A stretch of DNA of 64,000 nt from Actinophytocola sp963729115 (GTDB taxonomy: Bacteria > Actinomycetota > Actinomycetes > Mycobacteriales > Pseudonocardiaceae): contig CAVSMR010000011.1 in assembly GCA_963729115.1 (NCBI GenBank), positions 744,001 through 808,000 on the forward strand, in the 5' to 3' direction. This document shows positions 50,733 through 59,763 of the stretch, one piece after another. Positions within the stretch are counted from its first letter, which is position 1. Every line of letters begins with the position of its first letter. The notes below the pieces were generated by a model. That model made no database searches. It worked only from the letters and a program-made list of their open reading frames with translations, and was not told where the DNA came from. The position numbers and the translations under genes were made by a program.

Positions 50733-53360
50733 TCATCCGTCCTCCCACTGGTTGTTCCCCGCTCGCGACAGACCCGTCATGAACTCGTCGAGCTTGTTGC
50801 GGTCGGCGGCGGGGTCCCGCTCGGTCCACTTCATGGTCACGCGCGCGGGCGGCCGGCCCGGACGTGCCGCCCGCAGGCCCGACGCCATGCTCTCACCCGG
50901 CACCCGGCGCAGCAGCCCGGAACGGGTGCCGTCCGGCGACGTCTCCTCGGCCGGTGACACGGCGTGCTCCGAGGCGCGGGCGAACGCCGACTGGTAGCCG
51001 TCGAACGCGCCGCGATCCTGGGCCGCGTCGCGCTGCTGCGGCGGCGGGGTGACCGGATGGGACGGCATGGTCGCGGCGGGCCGGGGTTGCTGTTGCGCGC
51101 GCGACACGCCCGGCAGCTGCGCCCCCGCGACCCGCCTGCGCAACCCGCCCCGCTCCGCGACGGTCGTCTCCGCGTGGGGCTGGGCGTACTCCTCGGCCGG
51201 CTGCTCGGTGGGTGGCGTCGGCACGTGCTCCGTCGGGATGCTCGTGGTCAGCCCCTGGAACATCGGCTCGGCTGGAACCTCGGCCGGAACCTCGGCCGGC
51301 GGCTCGGCCGGCGGCTCGGTCCCTTCGGGTGGGAACCACGAGAAGTTCTCCGAGAACGCCGGCGGTATCGCGACCCATTCCACCACCTGCCCATTGGGCT
51401 GCCCGTTGGCCGCCGCCAGCATCTCGGGCGTGATCACCGGCTGCGGCGCGGTCTCGGGCTCGTCGTTGCGGCGGAAGTGGTGCTCGGGGATCACCACGTC
51501 CACGGTGACGCCGCCGCCCTCGGTCGCGACCATCGCCACGGTGAGGTGGTGGCGGCGGGAGAGCCGGCCGACCACGAACAGGCCCAGCATGCTGGTCGGC
51601 GCGACGTCGAGCCGCTCGCGGGCGACCAGCCGCCGGTTCTCCTCGGCGATCCGGTCCGGCGGCATGCCGATGCCGTGGTCGATGATGGTGACCACGCACG
51701 AGCCGTCCAGCAGGTAGCGGGTGTCGACCTCCACCGTCGCCTCCGGCGGCGAGTAGGACGTCGCGTTCTCCAGCAGCTCCGCGAACAGCAGCACGAGGTC
51801 GGACCCGATCCCGCTCTCCAGCGTGATGTCGCAGACCTCGTCGAGCACCACCCGCTGGTAGTCCTCGATCTCCGCGAGCGCGGAGCGCAGTGCCGTGGCC
51901 AGTTCGATCGGGCCGGTCAGCTTGCCCTCGGCCCGGGCACCGGCGACGACGAGCAGGTTGTCCGCGGAGCGGCGCAGGCGGGTGGAGAGGTGGTCGAGCC
52001 GGTAGAGGCTCTCCAGCACCCGGGAGTCCTGCTCGTGGCGCTCGAGCTCGTCGACGAGGCTGAGCTGGCGCCCGACCAGGTTCTGGGTTCGCTGCGCCAC
52101 GTTGGCGAACATCATGCTGACGTTGCGCCGGGTGATGGCCTGCCGTTCCACCAGCATGGCGGCGGTCGCCTGTACCCGGTTGAACGCCTGCGCCAGCTCG
52201 CCGAGCTCGTCGTGGGTCGACACCTCGATCGCCGCGAGCCGGGGTACCTGCTCGCTGACCTCCTCGGTGTCGGCGACGCGCACGAGCTCGGTGTCGGCGA
52301 GCGTGGCCACGTCGGTGGCGGCCCTGGTCATCTGCCTCATGGGGCCTGCGATCGACCGGCTGACCGCGACCGCGAGGGCGAAGACGAGCCCGATGAGCAG
52401 CGCGACCCCGGCACCGATCGACCACACGCGGGTTGCCGTGGCGTCCGCCCGGTTCTGCGCCGCGTCGGTGATCTGTCCGATCACCTGCCCCTGCGCGACC
52501 TCGCGGAGCCTCGACTGCGCGCCGACGGTGTTGAAGGCCGACGCGGCGAACGAGTCGGCCTCGCTCGAGTTGCGGGCATCGGGCGCCCGGTCGATCAGGG
52601 TCTGCACCGCGCGTGCCTCGTCGCCCTGCTCGACCGACACCACGCGGCCGGCCAGGTCCTGGCCGGCCTGCTCGACGAACCGCACGGTCGAGATCTGCGC
52701 CTCGCGGAGCGAGTCGTTCAGGATCGGCAGGCCGGCGTCCTTGTCGGCGGCGGCGATGATCAGCGCCATGCCGCCCAGGGTGGCCTGTTCGTTGGCCTGC
52801 AGCAGCGACTCGAGCGCGGTGAGCTGGCGGATGCCCTCGGCGTCACTGCTTGGCTGCGGGACCAGCCGTAACGCGTCGATGAGCGCGTCGTCGGTGGCGC
52901 GGTAGGTGCGGGCCAGGCTCTCCTGCGTGGCGCCTCTGTTCAGCACGGACTGGCGCAGGCTGTCCAGCGAGTCCAGGCGCACCAACGCCTGCTGCAGCTC
53001 GACGGGCGCGTCGTCGCCCAGCGCCGCCCGCGTGTCGCGCTCGAGGGCGTCGGTCGTCTTCTGCTGGCGGATCACCTTGTCCCGGTCGGTCACCTTGGCA
53101 AGGTAGGCCGCCTCCACGAGCCGTTCCCGCTGCAGGCCGGAGAGGAGCCCGCCGAGCGCGCGCGTCTGCACCGACAGCCTGGCCGTCTGGTTCGCGTACC
53201 CGGCGTCGTTGATCTGGATGACGACCAGCGGAGTGGCCACCAACAGGACCGCGGCCAGCGGAAGGGCGAGCAACACGTTCAGCTTGCCGCGGATGCGCAG
53301 GTTGTCGAGGATGGCCCGCCCGGCACCGGAGTACCGGGCCAGCATGTCTCGTGCGCTCAT
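50733..53360 (-). CDS. cvnA: CvnA-type sensor with nitrate- and sulfonate-sensing domain and HATPase
   Basis: The 875-aa protein has a membrane helix near residue 35, an extracytoplasmic domain of about 300 residues like nitrate- and sulfonate-sensing NIT domains, a second helix near residue 325, a HAMP-like linker, and a histidine-kinase ATPase domain with N-box ELLENATSYSPPEA and G1 box DHGIGMPPD. No typical His phosphorylation box is visible, as in other CvnA proteins. Its C-terminus is long, Pro-rich and disordered. ATG 53360 has AGGGGAC upstream. The gene lies 178 bp after a lipoprotein solute-binding gene on the same strand. Confidence 0.85.
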   Translation of the reverse strand: MSARDMLARYSGAGRAILDNLRIRGKLNVLLALPLAAVLLVATPLVVIQINDAGYANQTARLSVQTRALGGLLSGLQRERLVEAAYLAKVTDRDKVIRQQKTTDALERDTRAALGDDAPVELQQALVRLDSLDSLRQSVLNRGATQESLARTYRATDDALIDALRLVPQPSSDAEGIRQLTALESLLQANEQATLGGMALIIAAADKDAGLPILNDSLREAQISTVRFVEQAGQDLAGRVVSVEQGDEARAVQTLIDRAPDARNSSEADSFAASAFNTVGAQSRLREVAQGQVIGQITDAAQNRADATATRVWSIGAGVALLIGLVFALAVAVSRSIAGPMRQMTRAATDVATLADTELVRVADTEEVSEQVPRLAAIEVSTHDELGELAQAFNRVQATAAMLVERQAITRRNVSMMFANVAQRTQNLVGRQLSLVDELERHEQDSRVLESLYRLDHLSTRLRRSADNLLVVAGARAEGKLTGPIELATALRSALAEIEDYQRVVLDEVCDITLESGIGSDLVLLFAELLENATSYSPPEATVEVDTRYLLDGSCVVTIIDHGIGMPPDRIAEENRRLVARERLDVAPTSMLGLFVVGRLSRRHHLTVAMVATEGGGVTVDVVIPEHHFRRNDEPETAPQPVITPEMLAAANGQPNGQVVEWVAIPPAFSENFSWFPPEGTEPPAEPPAEVPAEVPAEPMFQGLTTSIPTEHVPTPPTEQPAEEYAQPHAETTVAERGGLRRRVAGAQLPGVSRAQQQPRPAATMPSHPVTPPPQQRDAAQDRGAFDGYQSAFARASEHAVSPAEETSPDGTRSGLLRRVPGESMASGLRAARPGRPPARVTMKWTERDPAADRNKLDEFMTGLSRAGNNQWEDG

Positions 53361-53537
53361 GTCCCCTACTTTCCCTTGCTCGCGGTGCCGTGCTGCCGGA
53401 CCCGAGCAGCACCCGCGTCGGGCGCCGCCCGGCTCGACGCGGCAGCGGCTCCCACTACGGCCGCCCGGAGAACGGGCCGGCGCCACCGACCGCCTGGCCG
53501 GTGGCGCGACCCACCTCGCGGTGGTCGACGGAGGAAG

Positions 53538-54557
53538 TCATTGCGCCGCGGCCTCCCTGACGAACTGGTCGTCGAACAGGTCGTCGGTCTCCGGCCGCTT
53601 CTGGGCCAGGCCCGTCTCGGTGAGGAAGTCGGCGATGTCCGCCGCCTGGAAGTTGAGGTTCTTGTCGGTCGTACCCGGCGTGAACGCGTCGACGTTCTGC
53701 TGCAGGGTGAACATCGACAGACCCGCCGCGTAGCTGTCGTAGTCCTTCGGGTCGACGCCCGCCAGCTTCGCGAGGGTCTCGTTCGCGGCCTGCTTGTTGT
53801 CGTTGATCCAGGCCAGCGTGTCGAACCAGGCGTTCACCAGCGCCTGCACGTCCCGCGGCCGGCTCTTGATCATCTCCTGGGAGACGGAGAGGTGGTCCGA
53901 GCACGCGTTCGGGAACTCCGCGGTCGTGGCGATGGCGCGGGCACCCTTGCGTTCCAGGGCGGTCGTGGTGAACGGCGGGTAGACGACGGTGGCGTCCACC
54001 TGACCTTCGACGAACGCGGTGGCGGCCGCGTCGGTGGTCAGCAGCTTCAGGTCGACGTCGTCGAAGGAGAGGTTGACCTCCTCGAGCGCGAGGCGCAGCC
54101 AGTAGTGGTCGACGATGCCCTCCTCGACCGCGATCTTCTTGCCCTTGAGGTCCTTCAGGCCGGAGATGCCCGGGCGCGCGATGATCTGGTCGGCGCCGGT
54201 GGAGGTGTCGTTGATCGTGACGATCTTCTGCGGCTTCGCGCCACCGCTCAGCATCGACAGCGTGTCGTTGAGCGTCTGGTTGTTCGCGTCGAGCGCGCCG
54301 CTCGCCATCGCGTTGTTGCCGTCGGTGATGCTCTCGAAGTACCGCAGCTCGACGTCGATCCCGTTGTCGGCGAAGATGCCTTGCTCCTCGGCGACCTTCC
54401 ACGGCAGCCCGCCGGGGAAGGCGCCGTAGCCGAGCGTGATCTTCGAGCCCGAACCGATGGCTTCCTCGGTACAGCCCGCGGTGGCGGCGACACCGAGCAT
54501 GGCCAGGACACAGAGGAAACCAGTGAGGAGTCGGCGCTGCTGGCGACGATTGTTCAC
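53538..54557 (-). CDS. NMT1/SsuA-type solute-binding lipoprotein (orphan)
   Basis: The 339-aa lipoprotein has a signal with lipobox VAATAGC and the pattern of nitrate/sulfonate/taurine-type binding proteins (ITLGYGAFPGGLPWKVAEEQ, then GIFADNGIDVELRYF, and ATAFVEGQVDATVVYPPF). No permease or ATPase gene accompanies it. It precedes the conservon sensor gene, whose outer domain is of the nitrate/sulfonate-sensing type, so it could be a periplasmic ligand carrier for the sensor instead of a transporter part. GTG 54557 is the first start before the signal peptide. Confidence 0.85.
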   Translation of the reverse strand: MNNRRQQRRLLTGFLCVLAMLGVAATAGCTEEAIGSGSKITLGYGAFPGGLPWKVAEEQGIFADNGIDVELRYFESITDGNNAMASGALDANNQTLNDTLSMLSGGAKPQKIVTINDTSTGADQIIARPGISGLKDLKGKKIAVEEGIVDHYWLRLALEEVNLSFDDVDLKLLTTDAAATAFVEGQVDATVVYPPFTTTALERKGARAIATTAEFPNACSDHLSVSQEMIKSRPRDVQALVNAWFDTLAWINDNKQAANETLAKLAGVDPKDYDSYAAGLSMFTLQQNVDAFTPGTTDKNLNFQAADIADFLTETGLAQKRPETDDLFDDQFVREAAAQ

Positions 54558-54661
54558 AATGGACCCCAGAGTATGAGGTGGTGGACGTCTTGAGTTGAGG
54601 TCTCTCGCAGGGGTGCGCGCCTCGAACGGCGAGCGCATGGTTGGTGTTCTGGGTTCCCGCC

Positions 54662-55339
54662 TCACATCCTGACTCTGGCCTGTCTCTCCAGGTGGACGAG
54701 GCCTATCTCGTACGCGTGAATGGCGGCGCTCACCCGGTTGCGCGCGCCCAGCTTGTTGAGCAGGTTCTGCACGTGCGACTTGACCGTGCTCTCGCCGAGC
54801 TGCAGCCGCGTGGAGATCTCGGCGTTCGTGCAGCCGTCCGCCAGCAGCCGGAGCACGTCGACCTCCCGCGCGGTCAGCGACTCCATCACCGCCGCGGCAC
54901 GCCCGTTGACCACAGTGGACGGTCCGGGCGCGATGCAGTGTCCCGCGGCGATCAACCGCGCGGCCGCGATGAAATGCTTCTCCGCGGCCGATTGCGGCAG
55001 CCATCCCCAGCCCGCGGGTGCGTAGCGCCGGCCCAGTGACTCCGGGAAGCCGTCGCCACCGATCATGAGCAGTCCGACCGGCCACTCCGGCAGGGCCTCG
55101 GCCAGCCGGGCGCACAGGTCCGCCGGATCCGTGGCGCCGGTGAACACCAGGACGTCCGCGCTCCCGCCCTCCTTGCACAGCAAGGAGATCGCCTCGTCGG
55201 TGTCGGTCGCCTCGGCCGTTATCTCCAGGTCGGCGGCATCGGACAACGCCCCGCGCAGCGCGGCGCGGGTGATCCAGTGTTCGTCGAGCAGGAGCACACG
55301 CGCGGGACCGTCAGCTGCCGTCTTCCCTTTGCGATCCAC
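54662..55339 (-). CDS. NarL/LuxR-type response regulator with atypical receiver
   Basis: The 225-aa protein has a receiver-like domain and a LuxR HTH (LTAREVDVLRLLADGCTNAE, then ISTRLQLGESTVKSHVQNLL). The acidic pair at strand 1 is kept (LLLDEHW), but the phosphorylation Asp at the end of strand 3 reads DVLVFTGA, with no acid at the right place, so it may be regulated without phosphorylation. It is separate from its kinase. It lies next to the solute-binding lipoprotein gene (104 bp) and may control that region. Confidence 0.8.
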   Translation of the reverse strand: MDRKGKTAADGPARVLLLDEHWITRAALRGALSDAADLEITAEATDTDEAISLLCKEGGSADVLVFTGATDPADLCARLAEALPEWPVGLLMIGGDGFPESLGRRYAPAGWGWLPQSAAEKHFIAAARLIAAGHCIAPGPSTVVNGRAAAVMESLTAREVDVLRLLADGCTNAEISTRLQLGESTVKSHVQNLLNKLGARNRVSAAIHAYEIGLVHLERQARVRM

Positions 55340-55417
55340 TGCGACGAGTCACCTCAAGATGGCGCTGTGTGCATAAGTAGTTGCAGACTGCACCAATTGG
55401 AGGTACGGCACAACCTA

Positions 55418-55436
55418 CTTTCGACGTGGTCGAAAG
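55418..55436. promoter_or_regulatory. Inverted repeat CTTTCGAC-N3-GTCGAAAG
   Basis: Eight-base arms match perfectly around GTG, the size of a dimeric regulator site. It is about 80 bp upstream of the response regulator start, and could be its own operator or that of the aldehyde dehydrogenase gene. Confidence 0.45.
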
Positions 55437-55634
55437 AGGGGAACCTGACCGCCTATTGGCCGAACGAACCCGCTCGGAAGATCACGACGTCTCATCATTT
55501 CGGCGGGGCTGCGGGGGGTATGTCGTGCCAACCCTGCGGCCCGGCCGGCACCGGGCCGCGACGAGGATCGCGAACGCTCCGCAGTCGAGTCAATACCGAG
55601 CCCGAATGCCGGAGAGTGAGTCGCAGTGGCGAAC

Positions 55635-55670
55635 GGTCCGTTCGGCGCACGGCCATCCGCCGAACGGACC
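55635..55670 (+). promoter_or_regulatory. 13-bp perfect hairpin upstream of the aldehyde dehydrogenase gene
   Basis: GGTCCGTTCGGCG (55635-55647) and CGCCGAACGGACC (55658-55670) pair fully around a 10-nt loop. It ends 95 bp before the start codon, so it may be an operator, an attenuator or a terminator of upstream transcription. No U-run follows. Confidence 0.5.
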
Positions 55671-55765
55671 CCTTCATCCGCCGGCGGCGCGGTTCGAGCC
55701 GGCGATGGCGTGCCGGCGCGTCGCGTCGTAGCGTGCGGGCAGGGGTGAGCCGAGGAGGCGGACGC

Positions 55766-57244
55766 GTGGCGGACCAGCTCGAGCACTTCTCCATGACCAT
55801 CGGCGGCAAGGCGGTCGGCGCGCGGTCGGGGCGCACCTTCGAGTCGCAGAATCCCTACACGGGCAAGGCCTGGGCCGTGCTGCCGGACGCCGGGCCCGAG
55901 GACGTCGACGACGCGGTCGCCGCCGCGCGGGCGGCGCTCGACGGCGAGTGGGGCGCCCTGACCGGGTTCGCCCGCGCCGCGCTGCTGCACCGGCTCGGCG
56001 ACCTGATCGGGGAGCACGCCGAGCGCCTCGCGCGGCTCGAGGTCAACGACTCCGGCAAGCTCTACCGGGAGATGATCGGCCAGCTCAACGCGCTCGGCGG
56101 CTGGTACCGCTACTACGCGGGCATCGCCGACAAGATCGAGGGCCGGCAGATCCCGTCGCCCAACCCGAACTACCTCGTCTACACCCGGCGCGAGCCGGTG
56201 GGCGTGGTCGCCGCGATCACGCCGTGGAACTCGCCGCTGCTGCTGCTCACCTGGAAGCTCGCCCCCGCGCTCGCGGCCGGCTGCACGGTCGTGGCCAAGC
56301 CGTCCGAGCACGCGCCCGCCTCGACCCTCGGGCTCGCCGAGCTGTTCGAGCGGGCCGGCTTCCCGCCGGGCGTGGTCAACGTGATCACCAGCAACGCGCG
56401 CGAGACCGGCGCGGCGCTCGCCGGCCACCCGGGCGTGGACAAGGTCGCCTTCACCGGCTCGACCGCGACCGGGCGGGCCGTCGCGCACGCGGCCGCGGAG
56501 AACCTGAACAAGGTCACCCTCGAGCTCGGCGGCAAGTCACCGCAGGTGGTCTTCCCGGACGCCGACGTCGCCGCGGCCGCGAACGGGATCATCGCGGGCG
56601 TCTTCGCCGCCACCGGGCAGACGTGCATGGCCGGCTCGCGGCTGATCGTGCACGCCGACGTGCACGACGAGCTGGTGGCGCTGATCGCCGAGCGCGCGGC
56701 GACGATCCGGCTGGGCGACCCGACCGCCGCGGAGACCGAGATGGGCCCGGTCGCGAACGCGCCGCAGTACGAGAAGGTGCTCGGCCTGCTGGCGACCGCG
56801 AAGGCCGAGGGCGCCACGGTCGCGTACGGCGGGGCCGCGGACGCCGGCCTCGGCGGGTACTTCGTGCAGCCGACGGTGCTCACCGGCGTCACGCCCGAGT
56901 CCACCATCTACCGCGAGGAGGTGTTCGGGCCCGTCCTCGCGGCGGTCACGTTCACCGACGAGGACGAGGCCGTGCGGCTGGCCAACGACACGCCGTACGG
57001 CCTCGCGGGTGCGGTGTGGACGAAGGACGTCCACCGCGCGCACCGCCTCGCCGCCCGCATCAAAGCGGGCTCGGTGTGGATCAACGCCTACCGCGTGGTG
57101 GCCCCGTCCGTGCCGTTCGGCGGGTACAAGAACTCCGGCCTGGGCCGGGAGAACGGCGTGGCCGCGGTCGACGAGTACCTGGAGACCAAGTCGGTCTGGG
57201 TGGAACTCACCGGTGGCACCCGCGACCCGTTCACCCTGGGCTGA
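55766..57244 (+). CDS. NAD(P)-dependent aldehyde dehydrogenase
   Basis: The 492-aa protein is a full-length ALDH: ITPWNSPLLLLTWKLAPALA, cofactor segment FTGSTATGR, catalytic Glu in LELGGKSPQ, catalytic Cys in ATGQTCMAGS and the C-terminal PFGGYKNSGLGREN. It would oxidise an aldehyde to the acid. GTG 55766 has GAGGAGG 8 nt upstream. It lies before the propane monooxygenase region and could take part in oxidation of alkane-derived aldehydes, but it has its own promoter region and the link is inference. Confidence 0.9.
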   Translation: MADQLEHFSMTIGGKAVGARSGRTFESQNPYTGKAWAVLPDAGPEDVDDAVAAARAALDGEWGALTGFARAALLHRLGDLIGEHAERLARLEVNDSGKLYREMIGQLNALGGWYRYYAGIADKIEGRQIPSPNPNYLVYTRREPVGVVAAITPWNSPLLLLTWKLAPALAAGCTVVAKPSEHAPASTLGLAELFERAGFPPGVVNVITSNARETGAALAGHPGVDKVAFTGSTATGRAVAHAAAENLNKVTLELGGKSPQVVFPDADVAAAANGIIAGVFAATGQTCMAGSRLIVHADVHDELVALIAERAATIRLGDPTAAETEMGPVANAPQYEKVLGLLATAKAEGATVAYGGAADAGLGGYFVQPTVLTGVTPESTIYREEVFGPVLAAVTFTDEDEAVRLANDTPYGLAGAVWTKDVHRAHRLAARIKAGSVWINAYRVVAPSVPFGGYKNSGLGRENGVAAVDEYLETKSVWVELTGGTRDPFTLG

Positions 57245-57386
57245 CAATCGCTTTCGTGTAAAGATGTTCGCGTCGTGACCCGGACATGAAGAATTCCCTT
57301 GTTTCCCCATCGATCGCGGCCGGGAATACCGCGTCCGTCATTGTTCACCGACCGGCGCGGTGCACGGCGAAATTCCCGCCAGGTCG

Positions 57387-59219
57387 TCAGGACTGCGCGG
57401 GGACGACGATTCCGTAGTCGTGGATCTTGCGGTAGATCGTCGCTCGGGACATGCCCAGCAGCTTGGCCGCCTGCACCTTGTTGCCGCGGGCGTCCTCCAG
57501 GCCGCGGACGATCGCGTCGCGTTCGACGGCCTCGATGCGGTTCAGCGGGCGCCGGGGCACCGTGCGCAACTCGGCCGGCAGGTCCACCGGCTGGATGGTG
57601 CCGGCGCGGCGGTGCTGGGTCACCTGCTTGAGCACGTTGTACAGCTGCGCCGCGTTGCCCGGCCAGCGCGCCCGGGTGAGCAGGTGCATGGCCGCCGGCG
57701 AGCAGGTCAGCTCCGCGCCCGCGCGCAGGCGGTTCAGCATCAGCGGCACGATCTCGTTGAGGTCCTCGATGTGGCGGCGCAGCGGCGGCACGTCCACGGT
57801 CAGCGGGAAGAGCGCCCACAGGTCCTTGGGCAGCTCCGCGTCCGCGCTCATCGTCAGCGTGACCCACGGGCCGCGCCTGCCCTCCAGGCCGTCGCGGACC
57901 TGGCGCAGGACGGCGGCCATCGCCCGCGTGGTCTCCTCGTCGAGGAGGTCGACGTGCCGGATGACCAGCGTGTCCACCGGGTCGTCGATGAGCTCGGCGC
58001 GCACCTCGGCGGCCAGCCGGTCCGCGGGCACGGCCGCGGCGTCGAGCATGTGGAAGCGGCCGAGCGAGTTGCGCCGCTGGTGCACGCCGCGCGCCACGGT
58101 CAGCTTCCCCACCCCGGCCTCGCCGGTCAGGATCAGCCAGTCCCCGCGCTCGTGGCCGGAGTCGACCTGGTGGCAGCAACGCAGCCATGTCGACGCCGAG
58201 CCGACCGCACCGGGCAGGAACATCGGCAGCACCGGGCCCGCCGGGCTCACCCGCTCCTCGTCCACCTCGAGCAGCTCGGCCTGGACCACGGCACCCGCGA
58301 CGTCCTCGCCGTCCTGGCCCGGGATCGGGCGGGCGCGCACCCGCACCTTCGTGCCGGTGGCGAGCGTCGCGGTCGTCGAGCGGCCACCCTCGGTGAGCAC
58401 CTGGGTGGCCTGGCCGATGATGACCGTCTGGTCCCCCGGATCCAGCAGCTGCCGGGCGCGGTCGTTCATCATCACCAGCTCGCTGTTGAACGCGATGACG
58501 ATGCCCGTGGTGCGCCGGCAGGCCTGCAGGTACGCCCGGAACAGCGTCAGCTCCCGCAGGTCACTGTAAGTGAGCAGGGCCTGGCGGATCTGCTCGGCGG
58601 TGCTGCGGGCGAGCGCCACCAGGAGCCGCCCGGCGTCGCGCCGCCAGCAGGTCAGGTCGATGGCGCCGAGGGTCTTGCCGGAGATCGGATGGCGGATGGG
58701 CACGCCGGCGCACGCGAGGTTCTCGAGGTTCTCCGCGTAGTGCTCGTGGCCGAACACGTGCATGGGGCGGCCCTCGGCCAGCGCCGTGCCGATCCCGTTC
58801 GTGCCGACGAACTGCTCTCCGTAGCTGAACCCGGGCACGAGCTCGACCCGTTCGAGGTGGCGGTGCAGGTCCGGGTCCCCGGAGTACTGCCGCAGCACGA
58901 CACCGGTCGGGTCGGTCAGGATGAGGCTGATGGGCTGGCCGTCGAGCTGGTCGGAGAGCCGCTGCAGCACCGGGGCGGCGCTGTGGATCAGCGGGGTGTC
59001 GAGGTCCGGGTGGCCCATGTAGGGCAGGTCGATCCGGTCGGCGGGCACCTCCAGGCGCCGGGAGCGCCACCACGAGGCGAGGATCGACTCGCGCACCTCG
59101 TCCGGCTCCACGGACTCGGTAGTCAGGAAGCGAACCCGGGTACCGGCCAGCCCCTCCTCGTCGGCCTGGATGTGCTCGCGGGTCAGGACCGAGTCAGACG
59201 TGCTTGCCGAGTTCGCCAC
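57387..59219 (-). CDS. AcoR/MimR-like activator of the propane monooxygenase operon
   Basis: The 610-aa protein has a GAF-like sensor (residues about 70-215), a degenerate AAA+ region (about 330-540; GEAGVGKLTV with Leu in place of Ser/Thr after Lys) and a C-terminal Fis-type HTH (VQAAKLLGMSRATIYRKIHD). The sigma-54 contact motif GAFTGA is absent, which fits actinomycetes lacking sigma-54. Relatives such as MimR activate propane/acetone monooxygenase genes. GTG 59219 has GGGAG upstream. It is divergent from the prm genes, with palindromic sites between. Confidence 0.85.
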   Translation of the reverse strand: MANSASTSDSVLTREHIQADEEGLAGTRVRFLTTESVEPDEVRESILASWWRSRRLEVPADRIDLPYMGHPDLDTPLIHSAAPVLQRLSDQLDGQPISLILTDPTGVVLRQYSGDPDLHRHLERVELVPGFSYGEQFVGTNGIGTALAEGRPMHVFGHEHYAENLENLACAGVPIRHPISGKTLGAIDLTCWRRDAGRLLVALARSTAEQIRQALLTYSDLRELTLFRAYLQACRRTTGIVIAFNSELVMMNDRARQLLDPGDQTVIIGQATQVLTEGGRSTTATLATGTKVRVRARPIPGQDGEDVAGAVVQAELLEVDEERVSPAGPVLPMFLPGAVGSASTWLRCCHQVDSGHERGDWLILTGEAGVGKLTVARGVHQRRNSLGRFHMLDAAAVPADRLAAEVRAELIDDPVDTLVIRHVDLLDEETTRAMAAVLRQVRDGLEGRRGPWVTLTMSADAELPKDLWALFPLTVDVPPLRRHIEDLNEIVPLMLNRLRAGAELTCSPAAMHLLTRARWPGNAAQLYNVLKQVTQHRRAGTIQPVDLPAELRTVPRRPLNRIEAVERDAIVRGLEDARGNKVQAAKLLGMSRATIYRKIHDYGIVVPAQS

Positions 59220-59279
59220 ATTCAGCTCCCTTGCCGTTGGCGGCCCAACCACAGAGTAAGCGGGGTGGCCAGGTCCCGG

Positions 59280-59322
59280 TGTCTCACATTGAGACATCCG
59301 GCGGGCCCGGAGAGCTGTCTCA
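59280..59322. promoter_or_regulatory. Probable activator sites: TGTCTCA-CAT-TGAGACA plus a third half-site
   Basis: TGTCTCA (59280-59286) and TGAGACA (59290-59296) form a perfect palindrome with a 3-nt spacer; another TGTCTCA lies at 59316-59322. They sit in the 138-bp gap between the divergent activator gene and the prm genes, as expected for binding by the activator. Confidence 0.6.
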
Positions 59323-59357
59323 TTGGGGGATATGTCGCCTCCAACGGAGGTTCTGCC

Positions 59358-59624
59358 ATGAACGACAACCAACCAGCCGAGACCTACAGCCCGTGGACCG
59401 TGGTGAACCTGGTCTTCAGCCATCTCGTCGACGAGGGACTGCATCCCACCCTCGGCGGCGGCAACCCGGGTGAACCCGCCGCGCAGCTGCTCCGCGCGCT
59501 GGGCATCACGCCCGCACTCGAAGGTGATTCACGAATCGGTGAGGCCACCCGGGAAAAGCTCGCCGAGCTGCGGGCGACGATGGCCGAGAACGACGGGGCG
59601 TCGGGCCCGCCTGTCCAATATTGA
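59358..59624 (+). CDS. Small protein leading the prm operon
   Basis: The 88-aa protein (YSPWTVVNLVFSHLVDEGLH near the start, acidic helix in the middle) matches nothing I recognise. ATG 59358 has GGAGG 7 nt upstream. It is the first gene after the activator sites and is followed, after a long hairpin, by prmA, so it is likely transcribed with the monooxygenase. It may assist assembly or regulation. Confidence 0.65.
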   Translation: MNDNQPAETYSPWTVVNLVFSHLVDEGLHPTLGGGNPGEPAAQLLRALGITPALEGDSRIGEATREKLAELRATMAENDGASGPPVQY

Positions 59625-59632
59625 GACTCGCG

Positions 59633-59692
59633 TCACCGGCGGCAGGCGTTGTAATTCCCGTATTGGACGTGTGCCTGCCGCCCAGTCGGTGA
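59633..59692 (+). promoter_or_regulatory. Long hairpin between the small protein and prmA
   Basis: GGCGGCAGGC (59638-59647) pairs with GCCTGCCGCC (59673-59682); TCACC (59633) and GGTGA (59688) extend the stem beyond a 5-nt bulge. No U-run follows. It may protect the downstream mRNA or partly terminate before prmA. Confidence 0.6.
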
Positions 59693-59763
59693 GACCCACC
59701 AGAAAAGGCCGGGAGTAGGTGAAGTCGCCACCGTCAACCGGAGCGGTCGGGTTAGGAGCAAAC

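Larger units (their letters stand above)
55340..55765. other. Divergent intergenic region with two strong inverted repeats
   Basis: This 426-bp gap between the response regulator and the aldehyde dehydrogenase gene holds no clear gene. It has CTTTCGAC-gtg-GTCGAAAG at 55418-55436 and a 13-bp perfect hairpin at 55635-55670, described separately. Both lie upstream of the dehydrogenase gene. Confidence 0.5.
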
